64,000 nt of DNA, from assembly GCF_000143415.4 (NCBI RefSeq), contig NW_003314266.1:518463-582462 (forward strand), read 5' to 3'. The position numbers were made by a program, and so were the translations under genes. The notes beneath the pieces are model-generated. The model was not told where the DNA came from. It ran no database searches and saw only the letters and a program-made list of their open reading frames with translations. Of this stretch, positions 54,134-64,000 are shown one piece after another. The number at the start of each line of letters is the position of its first letter. The first letter of the stretch is position 1. Source of the DNA: Selaginella moellendorffii. Taxonomy: Eukaryota; Streptophyta; Lycopodiopsida; Selaginellales; Selaginellaceae.

Positions 54134-55659
54134 ATGGACTTGGGTGTGGCCTTGTTCCTCCTTAGCGTCGGCTTGACCACACTGTCACTTCTCATCGGGA
54201 GAATTCTATCTTCGCAGCGGCGGCTCCCTCCAGGTCCCTTCTGTTTCCCCATTTTTGGAGCACTCTTCTCCCTCCAGGAGCCACTCCACCAGCACTTTGC
54301 GAAGATCAGCAAGAAGTATGGGCCGATTGTCTTCCTCAAGGTCGGAATGGTCCCGTTTGTGGTGGTGACCGACAAGGAAATGGCAGCGCAGGTTCTTAAG
54401 GCCCACGACCTCGAGTTTGCAAGCCGACCGGACGAAGAGTTCTTTCGGATCGTCAGCCACGACTGGAACGATCTTATCCTGGCGCCCATCGGTGAGAAGT
54501 GGAAGACAATGAGGAGGATTTGTAGCACACACCTGTTTAACAACAGTACGCTAAAGGCTAGCGCAGGATTCCGGGAGTCGGAGATGAAGCATGCAGTCAA
54601 GGCCATTTTCCAGCATTCCGGGACAACGATCAAGCTGCAAGAGGTTTTGAGCAATCTCGCGTCAAATTCACTATGCCTGGTTCTTTTTAGCAAGCGGGGG
54701 GTGGAAGTGGTGGATCTCATCCGGAACATACTCGGTCTAAGCTTGAACTTGAACATTGGAACCCTGCTTCCGGCACTCGACTGGCTGGATCTTCATGGAG
54801 TCTACAAGAAGCTCAACACGGAGCTCGTACCTCGCCTTAAGCTCGTGCTGGAAGATCAAATCGACAAGCATCGACGCAGGAAAGATGAAGCTGGGGATAC
54901 ATTCGTCCCTCAGGACTTCACCGACGTTCTTATATCTCTCGAGGACAAGGATAAGCTGTCAAACATCTCCATCTTGGCACTGCTCTCGGTAAGCATCTAG
55001 ATCGTGGTCGTGATCACTGAAAAACTCTAGTTTTGCGTCAGGACATGGTTATTGCAGGGTTGGAAACTTCACTAGTGACGCTCGAGTGGACGATGGCGGA
55101 GCTCATAAACCATCCCCAAGTCATGTCCAAGGCTCAAGAGGAGATCGACAGCGTTGTAGGGACAGCTCGCGCGGTGCAAGAGTCCGACCTTCCAAACCTT
55201 CCATACATCGAAGCCATTGTCAAGGAATCACTGCGTCTCCACCCGGCGGTGCCACTGGGCGCTCCTCACATGAATCCCAAGCCTGTCAAGCTGGGAGGCT
55301 ACACCATCCCTGGCGGCTGCAAGGTTCTCGTAAACATATGGGCCATTGGACGCGATCCCGCTCGCTGGTCCGACCCAGAAGCGTTCCAGCCGGAGCGCTT
55401 TCTCGGCTCCTCCATCTCTCCCAACGGGCAGAACTTTGACTTCCTTCCATTCTCATCGGGGAGGAGAGTTTGTGTTGGCTATCCACTCGCGATGAGATCC
55501 ATCCCTTTTTTCGTGGCCAGTTTGCTCCAGGCATTCGATTGGAGTCCTGCTAACCCGAGCGGGATCGACATGGAAGAATGCACGAGAAGTACAACTATGA
55601 AGCTGAATGCTGACTTGCTTGTAAACGCGTCCATCAGGGTCGATCAAAATATAATATAA
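54134..55659 (+). CDS. Cytochrome P450, CYP71 clan, copy 1
   Basis: Two exons (54134-54988 and 55042-55659, intron 53 bp) give 490 aa. It has an N-terminal membrane anchor, proline hinge LPPGPFCFP, I-helix AGLETS, ESLR as the K-helix E-x-x-R, FQPERF, and haem loop PFSSGRRVCVGYPLA with Cys429 as the iron ligand. These place it among A-type plant P450s, ER-bound monooxygenases that hydroxylate phenylpropanoids, terpenoids or fatty acids; the family number and substrate cannot be assigned. The single phase-0 intron just before the I-helix is the conserved A-type position. Confidence 0.93.
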
Positions 55660-55862
55660 AGCTTTCTATACCATGTTGATTAAATTGTTTAGCGTTGGAG
55701 ATGTTTCAAATACAATATAAATACAAATACTAGGTGTTTTAAAGTCCAATGCTCGATGTTAATAGCAACAGCTAGTACATTACGCAATCCTGAACAGAGT
55801 AGATGTAGAAGTAGTCAATCTGTTAAAGCTCTAGGGGCCTCCTTCAAGCCTCGATGGGCACC

Positions 55863-56310
55863 CGTGTTGAGTTTCTGGACAAAGTCGCAGCGATGCGGTT
55901 GTTTACATTGAAAGTCGTTGGTTTTCTCATGCCGATTTTCTTCCAGGCGAATTACCGCAATACCAGTGAGTTTAGAGCACTTGAAGTATGAAGTCTTCAC
56001 GATTGTACCAGTCAAGGTCAGCATTTTCACCAAGATCTCCCGGAAATTCTAGTTAAAACTCGTCTTTTGCTCGTACATTGAGGACCAATGTGTTTGCTCC
56101 AACTTTGTGGACCCTGCGATTGCGTAATCCAGGGACGTGATCGCCCCTCAGGAGTTAAATATGTGATTGATGGAAGTGGCGACGTCGTGACTGAAAATCA
56201 CTGTCCGTGGCTGTGATGTGTTTGGAGATTACTCCTCCAAGCGGCTAAAATCAGTGACATTGGAATCGTCTGGAAACCTAGACTTTTTTTCTGATTCCAA
56301 GTCATATTGC
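55863..56310 (+). pseudogene. SIP/raffinose-synthase 3' remnant, unit 2
   Basis: It matches the last exons of the SIP gene (gttgagtttctggac, gcgatgcggttgtttac, cttgaagtatgaagtcttcac) with deletions. It has the same two-base gap (gtgactgaaaatc at about 56190) as the full gene. Confidence 0.8.
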
Positions 56311-56399
56311 TACATAACAGTATCTTTCTTTGTTTTTTAAAAAACCCTAGCCCTAATTGACTGACGGAAACTGCTATGACACGTCGGATTTGCGTTAGC

Positions 56400-58434
56400 G
56401 TCCGATCGCCAAGAACAGCACGATCTAGCCGCCGGGAACAGCATCGTAGGTCTTTCTAGGCAGTGAAGTCGTGTAGCAGCGCCAGGGGTCCCCGGGACTC
56501 CATTCTAGCGCTGTTGCCAATGGCCTTGTCAGTATCTTTGCGAAATGCGGCAGCGTGGCGGATTCTCGCGCCACGACGTGGTGTCCTGGAATTCGCTGGT
56601 CCTGGGGTACGCTGAGAATGGCGAGCCGGAAGCAGCAATGGACGTCTTCGATCGCACGAAGAGAGTATTTCACGGTTGACAATCGGACCTATGTTGCGGC
56701 CCTCATGGCGTGCATTGATCTGGGGGCACAGGAAGAGATCAAGCGGCAGCACGGGAAGAAATCTCTGGAAAGAATGGTGGTTCTAGAGAAGGGTCGAGAG
56801 ATCCATGCTCAAGCTTCCAGCGCTGGCTATGGATCCAACATCTACGTTGCAAACACGCTCATCAACATGTACTCGAAGCTTGGGTGCCTTGCGGAGGCTC
56901 GAGAGGTGTTCGACCGGATTGGAAAGGAGGAGAAGAGCGTTGTGTCGTGGACCGCGATGATGATGGGGTGTAACGAGAATGGAGACGAGAAGGAAACGTT
57001 GGAGCTCTACAACGCCAGGGCTGTCCTCCCAACTCTCGGACTTTTGTCGCAGCGCTCATGGCCTGTGCTGGATTGGCCGAGAAAGCTGATGGGAGTGACA
57101 AGGCCGAATATCTTGAGAAGGGACGAGCGATTCATTCACAAGCTGTGAAAGGTGGCTGCGGCTCGGACGTTTTCTTCGCGAGCACTTTGATCCATATGTA
57201 TTGCAAGTGTGGGAGCCTGGAAGATGCTAGAGCCGCATTCCAGCGAATGCAGCGCTTGGACGTGGTGTCCTGGAACGCTCTCATCCTGGGACACGTTGAG
57301 AATGGCGAGAGCCAGCGTGCACTCGAGATCTTCGGCGGCATGAAGAGGATCGAGAGACATCGCCGCTGCTCGCCGAACGCTCGGACTTTCGTTGCTGCGC
57401 TCATGGCCTGCTCCAGGCTGGCTGCAAAAGAAGCTGGCAAGCAGGTTGACGGGAAGCTCGTGAAGACGGAGAGTTTGAAGAGAGGGATGGATGTACATTC
57501 GCAAGCGGTGCAGTGTCGCTGCGAAACGGAGCTTTTCGTGGCCACCACCTTGATCGACATGTATTCGAAGTGCGGGAGCATGGTCGAAGCCCGAAAGTGC
57601 TTCGACAAGATGCCCAGCCACAACGTCGTTACGTGGAATTCTCTCATCCTGGGCTACGCGGAGAACGGTGACGGTGAACAGGCCTTGCAAGCCTTCCGGC
57701 GGATGAAAGCCAACAAACGTCTCGTGCCGGACACTCGAACTTACGCTGCAGTGCTGATGGCCTGTGGCAGCATGGCGTCGCTTGAAACCGCGAGAGACGT
57801 CCATAGCGAGATTCGTGGTCTCGGGCTCGACCAAGATGGATTCATCGCCAACTGCTTGGTGGACTGCTACTGCAACTGTGGGAGCTTGGAAGAGGCAAAA
57901 CAGGTTTTTGACGCGCTGGGCAGCAAGAACGTTGTCTCCTGGAGCTCGCTCATAGCAGGATACAGCCGCCACGGCCACGTAAAACAGGCTCTCGACTTGT
58001 TCCAGAAGATGCAAGACGGTGGCTTCCAGGCGGACAAGATGACCTTCACGTCCATCCTCACGGCTTGCAGCCACGCCGGACTGGTGGAAAAAGGGAAGGA
58101 GCTGTTCGAGCTTATGGCCTCCAAGCACGGCGTGGAGCCGGACATGGACCACTACCACTACATGATCGATCTTCTAGGCCGCGCAAACCATCTGGAGGAG
58201 GCAGTGGCGATGGCGGAGGGGATGCCGTTTGATCCAAATGCCGTGACTTGGAAGACGGTGCTGGGGGCGTGCCAGAAGTGGAACAACGTCCGGATCGCGA
58301 GGGTGGCGTTTGAGAGGCTGCGGCAAGTCGACGGGGAGCAAGCGGCGCCGTACGTTCTCATGGCAAACATCTTTGGAAGCTCGATCTCGTCCAGCGACAA
58401 GTCTTGCTCCCACTGCTCGACGAGGAAGACTTAA
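56400..58434 (+). pseudogene. PPR copy 2, frameshifted
   Basis: The 5' third is shortened and frame-broken (several deletions between 56400 and 56680). A net 10-base loss near 57008 (ctctacaacgcc versus ctctttcggcaaatgcaacgcc) shifts frame again. From 57058 onward 458 codons are open and nearly identical to copy 1, ending SCSHCSTRKT. A truncated protein from an internal Met is possible but would lack a targeting peptide. Confidence 0.85.
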
Positions 58435-58566
58435 GGTACCAGTTGCTTTATTTTCCTGAAGTTTAATTTGATTTTTTGATGCAAGAGTAACAAATCAAGT
58501 TGTCTTCGTCGGAACAGCAGTTCTCTATAATATGGCGATGGCCTGTGGATCCAGAGCATCAAATCG

Positions 58567-60094
58567 ATGGACTTGGGTGTGGCCTTGTTCCTCCTTAGCG
58601 TCGGCTTGACCACACTGTCACTTCTCATCGGGAGAATTCTATCTTCGCAGCGGCGGCTCCCTCCAGGTCCCTTCTCTTTCCCCATTTTTGGAGCACTCTT
58701 CTCCCTCCAGGAGCCACTCCACCAGCACTTTGCGAAGATCAGCAAGAAGTATGGGCCGATTGTCTTCCTCAAGATCGGAATGGTCCCGTTTGTGGTGGTG
58801 ACCGACAAGGAAATGGCAGCGCAGATTCTTAAGGCCCACGACCTCGAGTTTTCAAGCCGGCCGGACGAAGAGTTCTTTCGGATCGTCAGCCACGACTGGA
58901 ACGATCTTATCCTGGCGCCCATCGGTGATAAGTGGAAGACAATGAGGAGGATTTGTAGCACACACCTGTTTAACAACAGTACGCTAAAGGCTAGCGCAGG
59001 ATTCCGGGAGTCGGAGATGAAGCATGCAGTCAAGGCCATTTTCCAGCAATCCGGGACAACGATCAAGCTGCAAGAGGTTTTGAGCAATCTCATGTCAAAT
59101 TCACTATGCCTGGTTCTTTTTAGCGAGCGGGGGGTGGAAGTGGTGGATGTCATCCAGAACATAGTCAGTCTATGCTTGAACTTGAACATTGGAACCCTGC
59201 TTCCGGCACTCGACTGGCTGGATCTTCATGGAGTCTACAAGAAGCTCAACACGGAGCTCGTGCCTCGCCTGAAGCTCCTGCTGGAAGATCAAATCGACAA
59301 GCATCGACGCAGGAAAGATGAAGCTGGGGATACATTCGTCCCTCAGGACTTCACAGACGTTCTTATATCTCTCGAGGACAAGGATAAGCTGCCAAACATC
59401 TCCATCTTGGCACTGCTCTCGGTAAGCATCTAGATCGTGGTCGTGTGATCACTGAAAAACTCTAGTTTTGCGTCAGGACATGGTTATGGCAGGGTTGGAA
59501 ACTTCACTAGTGACGCTTGAGTGGACGATGGCGGAGCTCATAAACCATCCCCATGTCATGTCCAAGGCTCAAGAGGAGATCGACAGCGTTGTAGGAACAG
59601 CTCGCACGGTGCAAGAGTCCGATCTTCCAAACCTTCCATACATCGAAGCCATTGTCAAGGAATCACTGCGTCTCCACCCTGCGGCCCCACTGGGAGTTCC
59701 TCACATGAATCCCAAGCCTGTCAAGCTGGGAGGCTACACCATCCCTGGCGGCTGCAAGGTTCTCGTCAACATATGGGCCATTGGACGTGATCCCGCTCGC
59801 TGGTCTGACCCAGAAGCGTTCCAGCCGGAGCGCTTTCTCGGCTCCTCCATCTCTCCCAACGGGCAGAACTTTGACTTCCTTCCATTTTCATCGGGGAGGA
59901 GAGTTTGTGTTGGCTATCCACTCGCGATGAGATCGATCCCGTTTTTCGTGGCCAGTTTGCTCCAGGCATTCAATTGGAGTCCTGCTAACCCGGGCGGGAT
60001 CGACATGGAAGAATGCACGAGAAGTATAACAATGAAGCTGAATGCTGACTTGCTTGTAAACGCGTCCATCAGGGTCGATCAAAATATAATATAA
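58567..60094 (+). CDS. Cytochrome P450, CYP71 clan, copy 2
   Basis: Exons 58567-59421 and 59477-60094 (intron 55 bp) give 490 aa. All motifs match copy 1. Scattered substitutions, mostly conservative, fall in the B-C region (IGDKWKT), in the middle (SNLMSNSLCLVLFSERGVEVVD, cited in part) and at AAPLGVPH, close to the haem and a known substrate-recognition site. Open throughout. Confidence 0.93.
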
Positions 60095-60295
60095 AGCTTT
60101 CGTTGTCAAGCTATAGCGTTGGAGAGGTGATCGTGTAGATGTTTCAGATAACAATATAAATACAAATACTAAGTCCAATGCTCGATGTTAATAGCAACAG
60201 CTAGTACATTAGGCAATCCTGAACAGAGTAGATGTATATGTAGTGAAACTGTTAAAGCTCTAGGGGCCTCCTACAAGCCTCGATGGGCATCCAAA

Positions 60296-60770
60296 AGTCG
60301 CAGCAGCCGACGGAACGGTGATGCGGTTGTTTACATTGAAAGTCGTTGGTTTTCTCACGCTGATTTTCTTCCAGGCGAATTAGTTCTCCCGAACCGCAAT
60401 ACCAGTGAGTTTAGAGCACTTCAAGTATGAAGTCTTCACGATTGTACCAGGCAAGGTCAGCATTTTCACCAAGATCTCCAGGAAATTTTAGTTAAAACTC
60501 TTCATTTGCTCGTGGAAGACTTGGTGTTTGCTCCAGCTTTGTGGATTCTGCGAGTGCGTAATCCAGGGACGTGATCAGGAGTCAAATATGTGATTGATGG
60601 AAGTGGGGACGTAGTGACTGTGAAAATCACAGTCCGTGGCTGTGGTGTGTTTGGAGATTACTCCTCCAAGCGGCCAAAATCAGTGACATTGGAATCGTCT
60701 GGAAACCTGGACTTTTTCTCTGATTCCAACACTGGATTCGTCATATTGCTACTATCTACAGGAAAGCGAA
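60296..60770 (+). pseudogene. SIP/raffinose-synthase 3' remnant, unit 3
   Basis: A degraded copy of the last SIP exons. Unlike the full gene and remnant 2, it keeps gtgactgtgaaaatc at 60614-60628, giving the in-frame [19 protein letters not shown] typical of the family. It therefore preserves the ancestral reading frame at that point. Confidence 0.8.
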
Positions 60771-60789
60771 TATTATTTTAGGGCTCATG

Positions 60790-61345
60790 CGAGCGTCCGA
60801 TCGCCAAGAACAGCACGATCTAGCCGCCGAGAAGAGCATCGTAGGTCTTTCTAGGCAGTGAAGTCGTGTAGCAGCGCCAGGGATCCCCAGGGATCCCCGC
60901 TGTTGCCAATGGCCTTGTCTCGAGGTCAGTATCCTTGCGAAATGCGGCAGCGTGGCGGATTCTCGCGCCACGACGTGTTGTCCTGGAATTCCCTGGTCCT
61001 GGGGTACGCTGAGAATGGCGAGCCGGAAGCAGCAATGGAACTCTTCGATCGCATGAGGAGAGAGGGTTTCACGGTTGACAATCGGACCTATGTTGCGGCC
61101 CTCATGGCGTGCATTGCTCTGGGCGCACAGGAAGAGATGAAGCGGCAGCACGGGAAGCAAGCTCTGGAAAGAATGGTGGTTCTAGAGAAGGGTCGAGAGA
61201 TCCATACTCAAGCTTTCAGCGCTGGCTATAGATCCAATATCTACGTTGCAAACACGCTCATCAACACGTACTCGAAGCTTGGGTGCCTTGCGGAGGCTCG
61301 AGAGGTGTTCGACCGGATTGAAACATCTTTGGAAGCTCGATCTCG
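60790..61345 (+). pseudogene. PPR copy 3, internal deletion
   Basis: The 5' part matches copies 1 and 2 up to the codons for VFDRI, then jumps to the extreme 3' end (aaacatctttggaagctcg), losing roughly 1.45 kb. The join is at about 61320. It also has a frame-disrupted 5' end. Dead. Confidence 0.88.
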
Positions 61346-61767
61346 TCAGCGACAAATCTTGGGGCCACGTGATCATGCAACCTGGTGTTTTATCCTGGAA
61401 TCACGATTCTGTTTGCATTCATTGGAAGGCCAGTTCTCTGCCATCACCCATATCTCTATAATATGGTGATGGCAGAGTGGGTGACACCAGGCACATTGAA
61501 AGTGGAGCCAGCAGAAGACATAAGCCGCAGCCCAAGCTGCTTATTTAAATCCCGGGGTACCATGTAAAATGTGCTCTTAGGACCTATAAAATGATTTGAT
61601 TATAGGGGCCAACATATGCAAGGGCATCAATTTTTGCCATGCAAGACAGTATCACTTCACTTTTCCATGCACGCTGATGTTTTATATCTTCTGGAATCAG
61701 GAACACGAGAATCACGATGCTGTTTGCTATATATGGCGATGGCATGTAGATGCAGACCAGTGAATCG

Positions 61768-63330
61768 ATGGACTCGGTTGTGGCTTTGTTCGTCCTCGCC
61801 ATCGGCTTGATCACCCTGTCACTTCTCATCGGGAGAGTCGGGAGAGTCGGGAGAGTTCAATCGTTGCAGCAGCGGCTCCCTCCAGGTCCATTCTCTTTCC
61901 CCATTTTTGGAGCGCTCTTCTCCCTTAAGGAGCCACTTCATCACCACTTTGCGTTGATCAGCAAAAAGTATGGGCCGATTGTCTTCCTCAAGATCGGAAT
62001 GGCCCCGTTCGTGGTGGTGAACGACAACGAAATGGCAGCACAGGTTCTTAAGGTCCACGACCTCGAGTTTGTAAGCCGGCCGGACGACGAGTACTTCCGA
62101 ATCGTCAGCCAGGATTGGAACGATCTCGTCTTGGCGCCCATCGGTGATAAGTGGAGGACTATGAGGAGGATTTGCAGCACACACCTGTTTAGCAACAATA
62201 TGCTCAAGGCAAGCGCAGGATTCCGGGAGTCGGAGATGAAGCATACAGTCAAGTCCATTCTCCAGCAATCTGGGACAACGATCAAGCTGCATGAGGTTTT
62301 GAGCAAGCTCTTGTCAAATTCGCTATGCCTGGTGCTTTTTAGCGAGCGGGGGCTGAAAGTGGTGGATCTCATCCAAAACATAGCTGCTCTAAGCTTGAAC
62401 GTGAACATCGGAACCCTGCTTCCGGCACTTGACGGGCTGGATCTTCATGGTGTCTACAAGAAGCTCAACACGGAGCTCGTACCTCGCCTTAAGCTCTTGC
62501 TGGAAGATCAAATTGACAAACACCGGCGCAAGAAAGATGAAGCTGGGGACAGGTTCGTCCCTCAAGACTTCACCGACGTTCTTATATCTCTGGAGGACAA
62601 AGATAAGTTGCCAGACATCTCCATTTTGGCACTACTCTGGGTACGAAGTTTTACCAGCATCTAGTTAGATCTTGGTCGTGATCTCTTAAAGCTCTCTTTT
62701 TTATTGCGACAGGACATGGTTGTTGCGGGGCTAGAAACTTCACTAGCGACGCTCGAGTGGACGATGGCGGAGCTCATAAACCATCCCCGAGTCATGTCCA
62801 AGGCTCAAGAGGAGATTGACAGCGTTGTAGGGAGAGCTCGCGCGCTGCAAGAATCAGATCTTCCAAGCCTTCCATACATCGAAGCCATTGTCAAGGAATC
62901 ACTGCGTCTCCACCCGGCGGCCCCATTGGGAATTCCTCACATTAATCCCAATCCCGTCAAGCTGGGCGGCTACACCATCCCTGGCGGCTGCAAGGTTCTC
63001 GTCAACATATGGGCCATTGGACGCGATCCCGCTCGCTGGTCCAACCCACTAGCGTTCCAGCCGGAACGCTTTCTCGGCTCCTCCATATCTGTGAACGGGC
63101 AGAACTTTGATTTTCTTCCATTTTCATCTGGGAGGAGAGTTTGTCCTGGCTATCCACTGGCCATGAGATCGATCCTGTTTTTCGTGGCCAGTTTGCTCCA
63201 GGCATTTGATTGGAATGCTGCTAACCCGGCTGGGATCGACATGGAAGAGCGTACTAGAAGTATGACAACAAAGCTCAAGGCTGACTTGCTTGTAAATGCG
63301 TCCATCAGGGTCGATCAAAATATAATATAA
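61768..63330 (+). CDS. Cytochrome P450, CYP71 clan, copy 3 (most diverged)
   Basis: Exons 61768-62640 and 62713-63330 (intron 72 bp) give 496 aa. It has the same motifs as copies 1 and 2 (AGLETS, ESLR, FQPERF) but haem loop RRVCPGYPLA with the more usual Pro after Cys. The six extra residues come from a 9-bp unit (gggagagtc) repeated three times just after the membrane anchor (61830-61857). An in-frame ATG at 61750 is less likely because the homologous start is 61768. Confidence 0.92.
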
Positions 63331-63638
63331 GCATTGAAGACCGCCTTGGCGCCTATTAACTATGCGAGATGGAACGGATGACGGGAGACCAAGACCAAGA
63401 TGGCGAAGACCATGAGTGATGAGGGTAGGTCCCATTTTCCTCAGTCGTGCACAGGCCTTTATATTTATCTGACCATGTAATAAAACAGGACATGTGATAA
63501 AACTGTTGCGCTGAGCGTGATCGTTTAGACTGAGGTTATGAACTTCTCGCTTCAAAACTTGAATGTTGTTGACAGAGCCTTTACTTGGCTCACTGTTATC
63601 TTGATCTTCAAGAGTTTGAGTTTGTTCAGCCGACAACA

Positions 63639-63865
63639 ATACTGGACTGGTCCTTTCGTTGATGTGGAGTGCTGAATTTTGAATTTTTTTCATAGAGCAA
63701 TGCAAGCTCCTCGTTTCTTCGCATGAGTTGTTTCAGTGAAAACAGAAACGCGCGTTTGCCAGTTCTCTATAATATGGCTATAATCACAGACCTTCACATG
63801 CCCAACATATGCAAGGGTTGCTCTATGAAAAAAATTCAAGCAGATCGAAAGGACCAGTCCAGTAT
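63639..63865. repeat. Imperfect inverted repeat around a P450-type leader
   Basis: Two perfect 20-bp blocks pair: 63639-63658 with 63846-63865, and 63681-63700 with 63818-63837. The arms differ by a 14-base indel between blocks and enclose about 117 bp that includes the 18-mer P450 leader and ccaacatatgcaaggg, also found upstream of P450 copy 3. It may be a MITE-like element or an inverted fragment of a fourth repeat unit. Confidence 0.7.
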
Positions 63866-64000
63866 CAAAAAAATTATCATTTAAATTGCCTTTCACAACA
63901 TTGTACTTTTAAATCTTTACCACTAGGTGACCCTTATATTGTTGAATGTTATGTCTAAGCTCTAAAGTGGCAACAAGCTATTCATCATCAGGTTTAGACC

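Larger units (their letters stand above)
51117..55862. repeat. SIP-3'-end/PPR/P450 repeat, unit 1
   Basis: First of three tandem copies. The left limit is placed where unit 2 begins to match (ttgagttcctggacacagtcg). Contains the real SIP 3' end, an intact PPR and an intact P450. Confidence 0.8.

Noticed and set aside
55863-56310. Independent small gene between P450 copy 1 and PPR copy 2
   Set aside because: It aligns to the last SIP exons with deletions and is a duplicated gene end.

Overview
This window looks like nuclear DNA of a compact vascular plant genome, most likely the lycophyte Selaginella. That is an inference from three things: very short spliceosomal introns (mostly 41-90 bp), land-plant-specific families (CrRLK1L and CRINKLY4-type receptor kinases, PORR, PLS-type PPR, SWEET, AUX/LAX, DUF1635, class II O-methyltransferase), and dense tandem duplication. 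No bacterial, organellar or viral genome features were seen.

Layout. At 0-9.4 kb lies decayed sequence. It holds a synaptotagmin pseudogene with several frameshifts, an AT-rich Merlin/IS1595-type DNA transposon with a spliced transposase gene, two unrecognised genes that each carry an in-frame TAG, a ubiquitin-like relic and repeat-rich spacer. At 9.4-20.8 kb lies an ordinary single-copy block: a small conserved-looking protein divergent from a HAD/FCP1-like phosphatase (65 bp apart), a SWEET sugar transporter, an ERD6-like monosaccharide transporter, an intronless CrRLK1L receptor kinase and a DUF1635 protein.

At 20.94-46.66 kb is a tandem segmental duplication whose junction can be read at about 35,727/35,728. 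Each unit has a dead and a live 2-oxoglutarate dioxygenase, a small secreted-peptide candidate, an AUX1/LAX-like carrier divergent from a class II O-methyltransferase, a PORR RNA-binding protein, a small secreted acidic-helix protein, and RCC1-repeat (CRINKLY4-related) receptor kinase copies. The dioxygenase, carrier and methyltransferase are open in both units. PORR is open only in unit A. The acidic-helix protein is intact only in unit B. Of four kinase copies only the last (45,986-48,196) is intact. Unit A also carries about 3.1 kb absent from B, containing a PPR fragment and a gene for a secreted ten-cysteine KP4-like protein.

At 48.7-63.3 kb a GH36 raffinose-synthase/SIP-like gene is followed by a three-fold repeat of [SIP 3' end - PPR - cytochrome P450]. 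All three P450 genes are open; the PPR copies decay progressively (intact, frameshifted, internally deleted). The full SIP gene lacks two bases near its 3' end. The second remnant lacks the same two, while the third remnant retains the expected reading frame.

Together the dioxygenases, O-methyltransferases, AUX/LAX-like carriers and P450s make a plausible, unproven specialised-metabolism neighbourhood in which tandem duplication preserved the enzymes while the interleaved RNA-binding and kinase genes decayed.
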